Positions 43,668-53,800 of a stretch of DNA of 58,485 nucleotides are shown piece by piece. The notes beneath the pieces are model-generated. The model did not search any database and was not told where the DNA came from. It worked only from the letters and a program-made list of their open reading frames with translations. Origin of the DNA: Spirosoma utsteinense. Its GTDB lineage: Bacteria > Bacteroidota > Bacteroidia > Cytophagales > Spirosomataceae. The DNA lies in assembly GCF_014282275.1 (NCBI RefSeq), contig NZ_VFIA01000036.1:1-58485 (forward strand). Direction: 5' to 3'. Within the stretch, counting starts at the first letter, position 1, and each line of letters opens with the position of its first letter. The position numbers and the translations under genes are program-made.

Positions 43668-43783
43668 GTAGAGACGCAACCCTTTGCGTCTCAGCACCCG
43701 GATGGTTCAACACCCGGATAATTTTTGCTGACGCGACATATTGCTGACGCAAAAGATTGCCGGTCCGCCGGTGCGGTCTCTAC
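43668..43783. repeat. Intergenic repeat element, copy A
   Basis: About 116 bases, bounded by GTAGAGAC (43668-43675) and GTCTCTAC. It starts with an inverted repeat GAGACGCAA/TTGCGTCTC (43671-43692) and contains two CACCCGGAT units and two TTGCTGACGC units. It shares this plan with copies B and C. It fills the gap between permeases 2 and 3. Confidence 0.8.
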
Positions 43784-43797
43784 AAAAAGACAACCCC

Positions 43798-46224
43798 ATG
43801 CTCACAAACTATCTAAAAATCGCATTACGCATCTTCAGGAAGGATACAACGTTCTCGCTCATCAATGTGGTGGGGCTGGCCACGGGTTTGGCCGTGGCGT
43901 TGCTTATTATCCAGTATGTACGCTTCGAGTTGAGCTATGAAAAGACGAATCCGCTGGCGAATCGGATTGTGCGGCTTACCCTCGATTATATGAACGGCGG
44001 CACGGTGAACTCCCAGGACACAGAAACCAATCCACCGGTTGGGCCTAAAGCCAGGCGGGAAATGAGCGAGGTCGTCAATTACACCCGCGCTTACCCGATT
44101 GGAGAACCCAATGTGACGGTTCAGATTGGCGAGAAGTATTACCTGGTCGATAATGTCTTCGCGGTCGATTCTTCCTTTTTCTCGATGTTCAACTACCCGC
44201 TGCTCCGGGGAAGCCGAACCAATCTCTTTACCAGACCACGACAGGTTGTGCTGACCAAAACGATGGCGTTGACCTACTTCAATACGCTGGAAGTGCTGGG
44301 CAAAACCCTGAAAATCCCAAAGCCGGAAAACACTGTCCTGCTGGAAGTCGTGGGGGTAGTGCCGGACAGCCCGGCCAATACGCACTTGAAATTCGATATG
44401 CTTTTCTCGTACCCGACGATGCTGTCGGACTTTAACGAACGGGAAGATAACTGGGACGGAAACAACACCCTCACCTACCTGCAACTGGCCGATAACGCCA
44501 GTTATGAAGGGTTTACAAAATCGCTGGTGGCCTTCAACAACCGGTTGATCAGCGAAAAGAAGGTAAGAAATCATCGGGTGATCGGCCAGAAGATCGGTGA
44601 CATTCATTTGTATTCCCACAAAAACTTTGAAACCGAACCGAACGGCGAAGCACGGTCGGTGTATTTTCTGCTGGGTGTGGCATTCCTGGTACTCCTGAGC
44701 GCCCTTGTCAACTATGTCAATCTGACCACGTCCAAGGCCCTCGACCGGGCGCGGGAAATTGGCATGAGAAAGGTCGTTGGCTCCACCCAGAACCAGATCA
44801 GAACCCAGATTTTCATTGAAACGGTGCTGGTCAATGTCGTTGCCGGAGCGCTGTCGGTGGGGTTAGTCGTTGCCCTTCGGCCGGTGTTTGTTGAGGTGGC
44901 AGGGCTACCCGAAGGCTTTACCGTTTTCCGGGACGTATTTTTCTGGGAAAGCGTGGGGGCGTTTCTGCTGCTGAGTGTCGTGCTGTCGGGGTTTTATCCG
45001 GCCTTCGTGCTGTCGTCGTTCGACCCGATTGCCGTTCTCAAAGGCAATTTCTCGCGCTCTACCAAAGGTGTATTTCTTCGTAAGTCGCTGGTGGTTTTTC
45101 AATTTGCCATTACCCTGATTTTACTGGTGCAAACATTCGCCGTTTACCGGCAGGTCAACTTTCTGCGCCAACAAAACCTGGGGGTCAATATGGATCGTAC
45201 GCTCGTAGTGAAAGCCCCGGTGGGCAACAAAGCCCGGAAGGATTACGATACGTTTCGGCAAATGCTGCTAAACCAGTCGCAGGTAAAAGCGGTATCCCTT
45301 TCCGGTACTGTACCGGGCATGGGATCGACCCAGATGAATACGACAACCGGTATTAATCTGTCGGATGTCGTCAAAAAAACCTCCTACAATTATTACCTGA
45401 CGCAGATAGACACGTCGTTTATCGGGTTGATGGGCATCAAATTGCTGGCGGGCAAAAACTTCGACGCCACGACCCGGCCCGGCTTTGCGGATACAACAGA
45501 CCGTCAACTCATTGTCAACGAAGAAACCCTCCGGCTCTGGGAAATCCCGACGCCAGAAGAAGCGATCGGCAAGCGGGTAGACCTCTGGGGGCGTAAGGCA
45601 ACGATCCGGGGTGTTGTCAAGAATTACCACTACGAATCGCCCAAGGCCGCTTACATTCCGATCATCCACATGTACTCGCCTACCTTCGATTCGTTTGCCA
45701 GTGTGAAGTTTGCCGGGGGCAATGCCAAAGAACAGCTCGCGACGCTGAAGACGGTTTACGAGGCCAATTTCCCCTATTCGCCGTTCAGCTATTTTTTTAT
45801 GGACAGTGAGTATGATAAACAATACAAAGCTGACGACCGCTTTCAGCAGGTGTTTGGTGCCTTGACCGGCTTCGCCATTCTGATCTCCTGCCTGGGCTTG
45901 TTCGGGCTGGCTACGTTTACCGTTTCCAAACGAACGAAGGAGATTGGTATTCGGAAAGTAATTGGTGCCAGTACGACAAACCTGATGATTTTACTGTCGA
46001 AAGATTTCATTAAAACTGCCCTGCTAGCCATCCTGATCGGCCTGCCCGTTACCTATTTTCTGGTCATAAACTGGCTGGCCAATTACGCGGCCCGCATTGA
46101 ACTGAGCTGGTGGCTTTTTGCGGCACCCGCCCTGTTTATCCTGCTGCTGGTACTTGTATCCATTGGCAGCAAAACGATTGCGACGGCCCTGATGAACCCG
46201 GTGAAATCATTACGAAGCGAGTAG
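43798..46224 (+). CDS. MacB/FtsX-type orphan permease 3 of 7 (most divergent)
   Basis: 808 residues from ATG 43798 (MLTNYLKIALRIFRKD); a 19-codon upstream extension lies inside the repeat element. It has the double MacB-core/FtsX layout. Coupling motifs are RAREIGMRKVVGS and RTKEIGIRKVIGAS. It is the outlier of the array: the last helix reads LFILLLVLVSIGSKTIATAL instead of the LTVSFQSVKAAL of the others, yet the final nine residues are again NPVKSLRSE. Its TAG stop lies within the first bases of repeat copy B, so the element either inserted exactly at the stop or supplies it. Confidence 0.9.
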   Translation: MLTNYLKIALRIFRKDTTFSLINVVGLATGLAVALLIIQYVRFELSYEKTNPLANRIVRLTLDYMNGGTVNSQDTETNPPVGPKARREMSEVVNYTRAYPIGEPNVTVQIGEKYYLVDNVFAVDSSFFSMFNYPLLRGSRTNLFTRPRQVVLTKTMALTYFNTLEVLGKTLKIPKPENTVLLEVVGVVPDSPANTHLKFDMLFSYPTMLSDFNEREDNWDGNNTLTYLQLADNASYEGFTKSLVAFNNRLISEKKVRNHRVIGQKIGDIHLYSHKNFETEPNGEARSVYFLLGVAFLVLLSALVNYVNLTTSKALDRAREIGMRKVVGSTQNQIRTQIFIETVLVNVVAGALSVGLVVALRPVFVEVAGLPEGFTVFRDVFFWESVGAFLLLSVVLSGFYPAFVLSSFDPIAVLKGNFSRSTKGVFLRKSLVVFQFAITLILLVQTFAVYRQVNFLRQQNLGVNMDRTLVVKAPVGNKARKDYDTFRQMLLNQSQVKAVSLSGTVPGMGSTQMNTTTGINLSDVVKKTSYNYYLTQIDTSFIGLMGIKLLAGKNFDATTRPGFADTTDRQLIVNEETLRLWEIPTPEEAIGKRVDLWGRKATIRGVVKNYHYESPKAAYIPIIHMYSPTFDSFASVKFAGGNAKEQLATLKTVYEANFPYSPFSYFFMDSEYDKQYKADDRFQQVFGALTGFAILISCLGLFGLATFTVSKRTKEIGIRKVIGASTTNLMILLSKDFIKTALLAILIGLPVTYFLVINWLANYAARIELSWWLFAAPALFILLLVLVSIGSKTIATALMNPVKSLRSE

Positions 46225-46347
46225 AGACGCAACCCTTTGCGTCTCAGCACCCGGATGGCTTTTCACCCGGATGGCTTCTCACCCGGATGGTTTGGGCTGA
46301 CGTAACTATTGCTGACGCGAATAAGCCGCAAAGGGTTGCGGCTCTAC
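46221..46347. repeat. Intergenic repeat element, copy B
   Basis: 127 bases. The ends GTAGAGACGCAACCC and GGGTTGCGGCTCTAC are inverted repeats with 14 of 15 matches. Inside are the GAGACGCAA/TTGCGTCTC hairpin, three CACCCGGATGG units and two GCTGACG units. It overlaps the stop codon of permease 3. Confidence 0.85.
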
Positions 46348-46364
46348 ACAATCCCCATAAAATT

Positions 46365-48815
46365 ATGCTAAAAAGCTATCTCACTACCGCCCTTCGCGCC
46401 CTGAAGCGTAACTGGAATTACTCCACCATCAATGTATTGGGCCTGACCCTTGGCCTTGCCTGCTGTTTGTTGTTGTTCGTGGCCGTCCGCTATGAACTGA
46501 GCTTCGACAAGCACAACGCCAACGGCGACCGCATTTACCGAATGCTTGGTGCCAACAAAACGGACCCTACCGACAAGCCGAATACGGGCATCACGTTTCC
46601 GGCGCTGGCTGCCCTCCGAAATGATTTCCCGGAACTGAAACATCAGCTTACCCTGGTTACCCGGATTAAGTCGGCGGTGGTAGCCGTGCCGGGCAAGGCG
46701 GGTACCGAAACCAAACGTTTTCAGGAAACGGATGGCGTAATTGCCTTTGCCGAACCGGAGTATTTTACCCTCTTCGATTATACCTGGGAAAAGGGCAGTC
46801 CGCAAACGGCGCTCACTAACCCGAATACGGTGGTTCTTTCGGAGCGAATCGCCCATAAGTACTTTGGGGATGTCAACCCGATGGGCAAAACTATTCGGAT
46901 CGAGAATAAGATGGACTTTGTGGTAACGGGCGTTATTCAGGACCCACTCCCGACGAGTAGTATGCCGTTTGATGTGTTCCTGACCCACGCGTCTGTGCTA
47001 GCGTATGGTCTCACCTCGCCCCCCGACGACTGGAAATCGACTTATGGCGGAGCCCAGCTGTATATGATGCTGCCCCCGGCTTCTGCCGGATCGGAGACGC
47101 CCGCGGCCCGGATGGAACGTCAATTGGTGGGTTTTGTCAACAAATACCACGCCCCGGAAGATGCCAAAACGCTGGCGTATGTTTTACAGCCGCTGACCAA
47201 TATCCATTTCGCAACCAAAATCACGAATTACGCCCAGCGAAGCATCAGCATCGAAATGATCTGGGCGATGGTACTGATTGGTCTCTTCATTCTGGGAACG
47301 GCCTGCATCAACTTCATCAATCTGGCCACGGCACAGGCCATCCGCCGGTCGAGAGAAGTGGGCGTCCGGAAAGTGCTGGGCAGCACCCGTGGGCAACTGG
47401 TTCGTCAGTTTCTGGGCGAAACCAGCGTGTTGACCGGAATAGCGGTTGTCCTTGCGCTACTGGTTGCTCAGGCTGCACTCCCCTACGTTGGTGAGCTGCT
47501 CAATATAAAGCCGGGAGCCGTAACCTTATTCAGCCCCATCGTGCTTGGGTTCCTGCTGGCGCTGGGTATACTGACCACCGTGCTGGCGGGCTTTTATCCG
47601 GCACTGGTGCTGTCGGGCTATCAACCTATTCTGGCCCTGAAAGGAAAAGTACAGGAAACAGGGACGGGCCGGTATCTGACGCTCCGGCGCGGGCTGATCG
47701 TGGGTCAGTTTGCCATTTCCCAGCTCCTCATTATCAGTACGATCATCGCCTACAACCAGATGAGTTTCTTTCGCTCCGCCGATCTGGGCTACGACAAAGA
47801 CGCCGTTTTGACGATACCCTTACCCGACAATGATGCGGGGAAGATCACTAATTTACGCGCCAAACTTACTGGCCTGCCGGGTGTGCAGTCGATTAGTTTC
47901 GGCATGACCAGCCCCTCCTCGACCACCAACTGGACAACGGGTTTCCGATTTGGGAACGACGACAAAGACCCCGGCTACGGCATCCTGATGCGCCCCGCCG
48001 ATACCGCCTATGTGCGTACCTATGGCCTGAAATTACTGGCCGGGCGGATGTACCAACCCGCCGACTCTATCCGTGAACTGGTAATAAACGAGACGTTCAT
48101 GAAACGACTGGGCTTCCAGAAACCCGAACAGGTACTTGGGAAGCTGATGACCATAGCGGGCGAGAGCGTGAAAAAGCCCATTGTGGGCGTGGTAAAAGAT
48201 TTCAACATGTTCTCGCTGCGGGAACAGGTCGAGCCAAGCGTCCTGACCACCCAGTTAGGCAACTACCGGACCATCGCCATCAAACTATCGACCCGGCAGG
48301 GCGGCACCGAAGGCATCAGCCAGCTCCTGAAGCAGGTCGAAACCGCATGGACAGCTACCTTCCCCGAATTCGTCTTCAGCTATGAATTTCTGGATGAGAC
48401 ACTGGCGAATTTTTACAAGAGCGAAGAACAGATGTACGCCTTGTTCCGGTTGCTGGCGGGCATCGCCCTGTTTATCGGTTGCCTGGGTCTTTATGGCGTC
48501 GTGGCGTTCATGGCCGAAACCCGCACCAAAGAGGTGGGCGTACGAAAGGTGCTGGGCGCATCGACGGCCCACATATTCGGTTTGTTCTCCATTGATTTCA
48601 TCCGGCTCGTGTTGATTGCGCTTGTGATCAGTTCGCCGGTAGCCTGGTACGTGATGGATAAATGGCTGCAAAAATTCGTCTACAAGATCGACATCGAGTG
48701 GTGGATGTTTGCCCTGGCGGGTCTGCTGGCCGTGGGCATTGCCTTATTGACGGTGAGTTTCCAGAGCGTGAAAGCCGCGTTAATGAACCCGGTCAAATCG
48801 TTACGATCTGAATAA
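46365..48815 (+). CDS. MacB/FtsX-type orphan permease 4 of 7
   Basis: 816 residues from ATG 46365 (MLKSYLTTALRALKRN); an upstream frame through the repeat and gene 3 is discarded. It has the double MacB-core/FtsX layout. The first coupling motif is RSREVGVRKVLGS after NLATAQAIR; the second is RTKEVGVRKVLGAS preceded by YGVVAFMAE rather than the usual FGLxAFxAE. Its first core carries Pro/Ser-rich insertions (around PPDDWKS and PPASAGSETP) absent from the other copies, which accounts for its greater length. Fifteen bases separate it from gene 5, so 4 and 5 form a tight pair like 1 and 2. Confidence 0.9.
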   Translation: MLKSYLTTALRALKRNWNYSTINVLGLTLGLACCLLLFVAVRYELSFDKHNANGDRIYRMLGANKTDPTDKPNTGITFPALAALRNDFPELKHQLTLVTRIKSAVVAVPGKAGTETKRFQETDGVIAFAEPEYFTLFDYTWEKGSPQTALTNPNTVVLSERIAHKYFGDVNPMGKTIRIENKMDFVVTGVIQDPLPTSSMPFDVFLTHASVLAYGLTSPPDDWKSTYGGAQLYMMLPPASAGSETPAARMERQLVGFVNKYHAPEDAKTLAYVLQPLTNIHFATKITNYAQRSISIEMIWAMVLIGLFILGTACINFINLATAQAIRRSREVGVRKVLGSTRGQLVRQFLGETSVLTGIAVVLALLVAQAALPYVGELLNIKPGAVTLFSPIVLGFLLALGILTTVLAGFYPALVLSGYQPILALKGKVQETGTGRYLTLRRGLIVGQFAISQLLIISTIIAYNQMSFFRSADLGYDKDAVLTIPLPDNDAGKITNLRAKLTGLPGVQSISFGMTSPSSTTNWTTGFRFGNDDKDPGYGILMRPADTAYVRTYGLKLLAGRMYQPADSIRELVINETFMKRLGFQKPEQVLGKLMTIAGESVKKPIVGVVKDFNMFSLREQVEPSVLTTQLGNYRTIAIKLSTRQGGTEGISQLLKQVETAWTATFPEFVFSYEFLDETLANFYKSEEQMYALFRLLAGIALFIGCLGLYGVVAFMAETRTKEVGVRKVLGASTAHIFGLFSIDFIRLVLIALVISSPVAWYVMDKWLQKFVYKIDIEWWMFALAGLLAVGIALLTVSFQSVKAALMNPVKSLRSE

Positions 48816-48830
48816 ACCCTCATCAAGACC

Positions 48831-51266
48831 ATGTTCAGAAACTACCTCAAAATCGCCTGGCGGAATCTGATCCGCAACTGGTCGCTCAGCACGATCAATA
48901 TCGTTGGCCTGAGTGCGGGACTGGCCGCCGTCATGTTTATTATGCTGTTTGTGCAGGACGAATTTTCATTCGACCGGTTTCATGCGCAGGGCGACCAACT
49001 CTACCGGGTGGTCCTGAACACGACAAGCCCGGAGGGCAATGAAACCGCGACCGGTGCTACGGGACTACCACAGGGACCGGCGTTTAAGGCAGCACTTCCG
49101 GAAGTGGCCGATTTTTGCCGGATGCAGGGCTATGAGATGCTGTTTCGTCAGAAAGACGAAGGCATTTACCAGCAGGTCATGTACGTAGACACGTCTTTCT
49201 TTCGATTATTCAGTTTCGAGCTACTGGCAGGCCAGAGCGCCGGACGGGATGCCCGAACGTTACTGAATGACCCCGGCAATGTGGTGGTCACGGATGAAAT
49301 CGCGCTCAAATATTTCGGCACCACCGACGTACTAAACCGGTTCATGACAATCGACGCGGGTGGCCGTTTCGAAAAGTACCGCATCTCGGGTGTCGTGAAA
49401 GCGCCCCCCATGAATTCGAGCATCCGCTTCGATGTGCTGCGCCCATTCGTCGCGTCGCTACCACCCAACCGCAGCGACTGGAATGAGAACGACTGGTCGG
49501 ACGGCTTTCTGAATACATTCGTGCTGTTACGCTCCGACCGGAACGGCGCATCAGCCAACCCCATTACGGTTGAGGGCAAGATGGCCTCGGTATTCAACAG
49601 CCACGCCAGCCAGCAACTTGCCAAACTCAGGAGCGAATCCGGCCCGTTCAGCCTGACGTATCATTTGCAACCGTTCACCGACATGCACCTCAATGACCGC
49701 TACGACCTGAGCAACGGGCTAACGCGGGGTTCCTCGTCCGTGTATTCCTACGTGCTGAGCGGTATTGCCGGACTCATTCTGCTACTGGCCTGTATCAACT
49801 TCGTCAACCTGACGCTGGCCCGGTCATTACGCCGGACCAAAGAGATCGGCATTCGGAAAGCCACGGGCAGCACCCGCGCCCAGCTCATCGGGCAGTTTGT
49901 CGGCGAAACATTCCTGCTCACCCTATTGGCGTTTGTACCTGCCGTACTTCTCGTGTATGCCTTGCTGCCCCAGTTTTCGACACTGGCTAACAAGGCCCTG
50001 CAACTTGGTTTTTTGCTTAATCCACAAACGCTCGGTCTGTTTGCCGGTCTCGTCATTCTCGTTACGCTGCTGGCTGGTTTTTACCCGGCACTGGTGCTGT
50101 CCGGCTTCAACCCAACGCAGGTACTGTATGGTCGGGTACAACTGGCGGGGCGCAACAACGTAGGTAAATCACTCCTGATTTTACAGTTCGTGATCGCCAT
50201 CGTGCTGCTGATCGGGACGGCCGTTTTGCATGGCCAGTTTAACTACATTCAAACGGCCGATGTGGGGTACGAACGGGCCAACCGGGTACGCATATACGTT
50301 CCCCGGGGTCGTGAAAAACAGGGCGAACTCGTGAAGCAGGCCCTGCGGGGTCAACCCGGCATCGAGTCGGTAGCGCGGAAATCGGGGGGCCATCGATCGA
50401 GTACGTTTTACATCCGGAACAAACCCGTTAAGTCGGCCAGCGAGTACATTGACGATCAGTACCTGGCCTTCGTCAATGTGCCCATTCTGGCGGGGCGGGC
50501 TCTGAACCACGTCAACCCGGCCGACAGTATCTCCAACATTCTGGTCAACGAAACCTTCGTCAGGCAGTTCCTTTCGGCCGACCAACCCGCTATTGGGCAG
50601 GTGGTGCAACGGGAGGACAATACCATCCGCCACGATCTGACGGTGGTGGGCGTGGTGCGCGATTACCAGTACCGTTCCCTGCGCGACAAACCCGAGCCCG
50701 TTCTGTTGCAATTGGGTAAGCCCGAGCAGATGAATCAGTTGTACGTTAAGCTAGACCCGAAACAGACATCCGCAGGTCTGCAAACCATCGAGAGCCAGTT
50801 CAGAAAACTGATTCCGTACCAACCGTTCAGCTTTCACTTTATGGAAGACGACCGGCTGGAAAGTTACGCTGACGATGCCCGCTGGAAGGAGCTTGTTACC
50901 AATGCCGCCTTACTGGCCGTTCTGATTGCGGGATTGGGGCTGTTTGGTCTGGTGTCGCTGATGATCGAACAGCGTACCAAGGAAATCGGCATCCGGAAAG
51001 TACTAGGCGCTACAACGTTGGAAATAACCCGTCTGTTATCCCTCAACTTCCTGAAACTGGTGTTGATTGCGTTTCTGATCGCCACCCCTATCGGTTGGTA
51101 CGCGGCCCGAAACTGGCTCGATACGTTCGTGTACCGAATGGACTTGAGCGGCTGGCTTTTTGGCCTCGTTGGCCTGTCGGTACTGAGTGTCGCGCTGCTA
51201 ACCGTAAGTTTCCAGAGCATCAAAGCCGCCCTGATGAACCCGGTGAAATCATTACGAAGCGAGTAG
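48831..51266 (+). CDS. MacB/FtsX-type orphan permease 5 of 7
   Basis: 811 residues from ATG 48831 (MFRNYLKIAWRNLIRN). It has the double MacB-core/FtsX layout. Coupling motifs are RTKEIGIRKATGS, with Ala-Thr in place of the usual Val-Val/Leu/Met, and RTKEIGIRKVLGA in the second half followed by TTLEITRLLSLNF rather than the common LSKDF. The FtsX-2 lead-in reads LFGLVSLMIEQ. The last coding bases (CCGGTGAAATCATTACGAAG, then CGAG and TAG) are the same as those of gene 3. Its stop also lies at the first bases of a repeat element (copy C). Confidence 0.9.
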   Translation: MFRNYLKIAWRNLIRNWSLSTINIVGLSAGLAAVMFIMLFVQDEFSFDRFHAQGDQLYRVVLNTTSPEGNETATGATGLPQGPAFKAALPEVADFCRMQGYEMLFRQKDEGIYQQVMYVDTSFFRLFSFELLAGQSAGRDARTLLNDPGNVVVTDEIALKYFGTTDVLNRFMTIDAGGRFEKYRISGVVKAPPMNSSIRFDVLRPFVASLPPNRSDWNENDWSDGFLNTFVLLRSDRNGASANPITVEGKMASVFNSHASQQLAKLRSESGPFSLTYHLQPFTDMHLNDRYDLSNGLTRGSSSVYSYVLSGIAGLILLLACINFVNLTLARSLRRTKEIGIRKATGSTRAQLIGQFVGETFLLTLLAFVPAVLLVYALLPQFSTLANKALQLGFLLNPQTLGLFAGLVILVTLLAGFYPALVLSGFNPTQVLYGRVQLAGRNNVGKSLLILQFVIAIVLLIGTAVLHGQFNYIQTADVGYERANRVRIYVPRGREKQGELVKQALRGQPGIESVARKSGGHRSSTFYIRNKPVKSASEYIDDQYLAFVNVPILAGRALNHVNPADSISNILVNETFVRQFLSADQPAIGQVVQREDNTIRHDLTVVGVVRDYQYRSLRDKPEPVLLQLGKPEQMNQLYVKLDPKQTSAGLQTIESQFRKLIPYQPFSFHFMEDDRLESYADDARWKELVTNAALLAVLIAGLGLFGLVSLMIEQRTKEIGIRKVLGATTLEITRLLSLNFLKLVLIAFLIATPIGWYAARNWLDTFVYRMDLSGWLFGLVGLSVLSVALLTVSFQSIKAALMNPVKSLRSE

Positions 51267-51390
51267 AGACGCGAGCGCATCGGCGCCCCGGCCTTCGCGT
51301 CTCATACCCCGGATGGCCCATACCCCGATGACTCATACCCCGGATGGTTTTTCACCACTAAAAAAAAGCCGCAACCGGTTGCGGCTCTAC
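51263..51390. repeat. Intergenic repeat element, copy C
   Basis: 128 bases, bounded by GTAGAGACGC and GCGGCTCTAC. It contains three ATACCCCGGATGG-like units and a GCCGCAACC/GGTTGCGGC palindrome near the right end. Its internal sequence is the most diverged of the three copies, but the plan is the same. It overlaps the stop of permease 5. Confidence 0.8.
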
Positions 51391-51397
51391 ATATGAT

Positions 51398-53800
51398 ATG
51401 ATACAAAACTACCTCCGAATTGCTATTCGAAACCTGTGGAGAAACAAGGTGTTCTCCGGCATAAACATCGTCGGGCTGGCGGTGGGGCTGGCCTCGTGCC
51501 TGCTGTTGTTCATTTACATTACGCATGAACTGAGCTACGACGACTTCCAGCAGAAAGCCGACCGAATCGTGCGCGTAACGATGGAGTATAGCATGGAAGG
51601 CCGAACCGCCAAAATACCCCAAACGGGTACGAAAGTCGTAAAAGAGTTTGGGCGACAGTTTCCGGAAATAGAATCGGGCGTTCGGCTCATTAACCGGGAT
51701 GGCGTGGTGAGTACCGGCGACCGGCAGTTCAGCGAAAAGCGCATCGTCTTTGCCGACTCAGCCTTCTTTACGCTGTTTTCGTTTCCGCTCCTAAAAGGCA
51801 ATTCGCAAACCGCACTGACCGGGCCGAACCTAGTTGTGCTGTCAGAAAGCACGGCGCACAAATACTTTGGCGACGAGAACCCAGTTGGTAAAACGCTCCG
51901 GATCAACACAGGCGGGTCGTTTCGGGATTACGCCGTCACGGGCGTAGTGAAAGACAGCCCGGCCAATTCCCAGATCAAATATGATTTGCTGACTTCCTTT
52001 CTGACGCTGCCTGCCGCCAAAACCGAAGAGTGGTATTCGTCCAACTATGCCACCTATTTGCTCCTCCGTAAACCCGAAGCCATGGCCGGACTACAAGCCA
52101 AAATTCCGGGCTTCATGAAAACGCAGTTCGGCAAGGAGGATACGTCGGCAGGTAACTACCTGACGTATAATCTGGAATCACTGCGTCGGGTGCATTTGTA
52201 TTCGGATGTAGAGGGCAGTTTCGAACCAAACGGCGACCTGACCTATATCTACATCTTCGGGTCGATTGTCCTGCTCATTCTGCTGATCGCCTGCGTCAAT
52301 TACATCAATCTGGCTACGTCGCGGGCCGTGGAGCGGGCGCAGGAAGTGGGCGTTCGGAAAGTGATGGGTGCCATGCGCGGGCAACTTTTCGGCCAGTTCA
52401 TTGGCGAATCCATTATTGTTACGTCCATTGCGCTGGTGTTAGCCCTGCTGCTGGCGACCCTGACGCTACCGCTGTTCAATGCCCTCTCAGACCGGCAGTT
52501 TACCGTACAGGTCTGGTTCGAACCCCGCAATCTCCTGTTATTGCTGGGTGTTGGGTTGGTCGTTAGCCTGATAGCGGGGAGTTACCCGGCCCTGGTGCTG
52601 GCCCGTTTTGAGCCGGTTCGCGTCCTGAAAGGCCATTTAAAAACCACTGGAGCCGGTCAGTTTAGGCGGGCGTTAATCGTCTTTCAGTTTGCCATTACGG
52701 CCTTCCTCATCATCAGCACACTCCTCGTTCGAAATCAGCTGGCCTTTGTCCAGCAAAAGAAATTAGGCTACACCAAAGAGCATGTACTGCTGCTTCCCGT
52801 CGACAAGCAGGTTAACGAAAAAATTGCCGCCATCAAAAGTGAGTTTCGGCAAAATGCGGACGTACAACAGGTTTCGCTGGCGTCGGAGTCGCCGGTGTTT
52901 GTTGGCGGTGGGTACAGCATGCGTAGCACAACGATGGCAGCCGGGCAGCACAAGATGGTAGCCGGGGTGTCTATTGACGAAGATTATGTACCCACGATGA
53001 GCTTGAAACTGATTGCGGGTAGCAATTTGACAGCGGCCGATATGGAGCGTATCTCGTGCACCGACAACGACAGCCTGACCCGAAGTCGGTTTATCCTCAA
53101 CGAAGCCGCCGTAAAAGAACTGGGCTGGACACCCCAGCAAGCCATTGGGCAGCGGCTGGACATGAATGGGCGGCTGGGCGAAGTGAAGGCCGTTGTTGCG
53201 GATTTTCACTTCGCGTCCATGAAACAGAAGATTGGCCCGCTGGTCCTTTTCCCGCAGAATGGCGGTGAAATTCTCCTGGTCAAATTATCGGGCAGTCAAT
53301 TGCCTAATACACTCCGGTTCCTGGAAAGCAAATGGCGGACACTCATTCCGGAACGCCCTTTTTCCTATGAATTTATGGATGAAGAATTCAATAAACTCTA
53401 TGCCGCCGAAACCCGGACCGGGCGAATTTTCAGCGTTTTTGCGTTCCTCTCTATTTTCTTGGCCTGTCTGGGTTTGTTTGGTTTGTCGGCCTACACAACC
53501 GCGCAACGTACCAAAGAAATCGGCGTTCGGAAAGTCCTCGGCGCTTCCGTGTTCAGTATTGTAGGCTTGCTCTCCAAAGACTTTTTAAAACTCGTTCTGG
53601 TCGCGCTGGTCATAGCCTCTCCCATTGCCTGGTATGCCATGAATAACTGGCTCAAGGACTTCGCCTATAAGATCGACATCGAGTGGTGGGTATTTGTCGT
53701 CGCGGGCTTGCTGGCGGTGGGTATTGCGCTACTAACCGTAAGTTTCCAGAGTATCAAAGCCGCGTTGATGAACCCGGTGAAATCCTTAAAAACGGAGTGA
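51398..53800 (+). CDS. MacB/FtsX-type orphan permease 6 of 7
   Basis: 800 residues from ATG 51398 (MIQNYLRIAIRNLWRN), the shortest copy. It has the double MacB-core/FtsX layout. Coupling motifs are RAQEVGVRKVMGA after NLATSRAVE, and RTKEIGVRKVLGAS preceded by LSAYTTAQ, where the other copies usually have xAFMAEQ. It is the only one whose end differs, NPVKSLKTE instead of NPVKSLRSE. Its start lies 7 bases after repeat copy C and its stop is followed directly by a polypurine hairpin tract. Confidence 0.9.
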   Translation: MIQNYLRIAIRNLWRNKVFSGINIVGLAVGLASCLLLFIYITHELSYDDFQQKADRIVRVTMEYSMEGRTAKIPQTGTKVVKEFGRQFPEIESGVRLINRDGVVSTGDRQFSEKRIVFADSAFFTLFSFPLLKGNSQTALTGPNLVVLSESTAHKYFGDENPVGKTLRINTGGSFRDYAVTGVVKDSPANSQIKYDLLTSFLTLPAAKTEEWYSSNYATYLLLRKPEAMAGLQAKIPGFMKTQFGKEDTSAGNYLTYNLESLRRVHLYSDVEGSFEPNGDLTYIYIFGSIVLLILLIACVNYINLATSRAVERAQEVGVRKVMGAMRGQLFGQFIGESIIVTSIALVLALLLATLTLPLFNALSDRQFTVQVWFEPRNLLLLLGVGLVVSLIAGSYPALVLARFEPVRVLKGHLKTTGAGQFRRALIVFQFAITAFLIISTLLVRNQLAFVQQKKLGYTKEHVLLLPVDKQVNEKIAAIKSEFRQNADVQQVSLASESPVFVGGGYSMRSTTMAAGQHKMVAGVSIDEDYVPTMSLKLIAGSNLTAADMERISCTDNDSLTRSRFILNEAAVKELGWTPQQAIGQRLDMNGRLGEVKAVVADFHFASMKQKIGPLVLFPQNGGEILLVKLSGSQLPNTLRFLESKWRTLIPERPFSYEFMDEEFNKLYAAETRTGRIFSVFAFLSIFLACLGLFGLSAYTTAQRTKEIGVRKVLGASVFSIVGLLSKDFLKLVLVALVIASPIAWYAMNNWLKDFAYKIDIEWWVFVVAGLLAVGIALLTVSFQSIKAALMNPVKSLKTE

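Noticed and set aside
43825..44619. 264-codon minus-strand open frame within permease 3
   Set aside because: Antisense shadow inside a well-supported permease; no signal, span or motif.
43668..51390. GTAGAGACGC elements considered as CRISPR or att sites
   Set aside because: Only three copies, kilobases apart, each with internal repeats and inverted ends; the pattern fits an intergenic repeat family instead.
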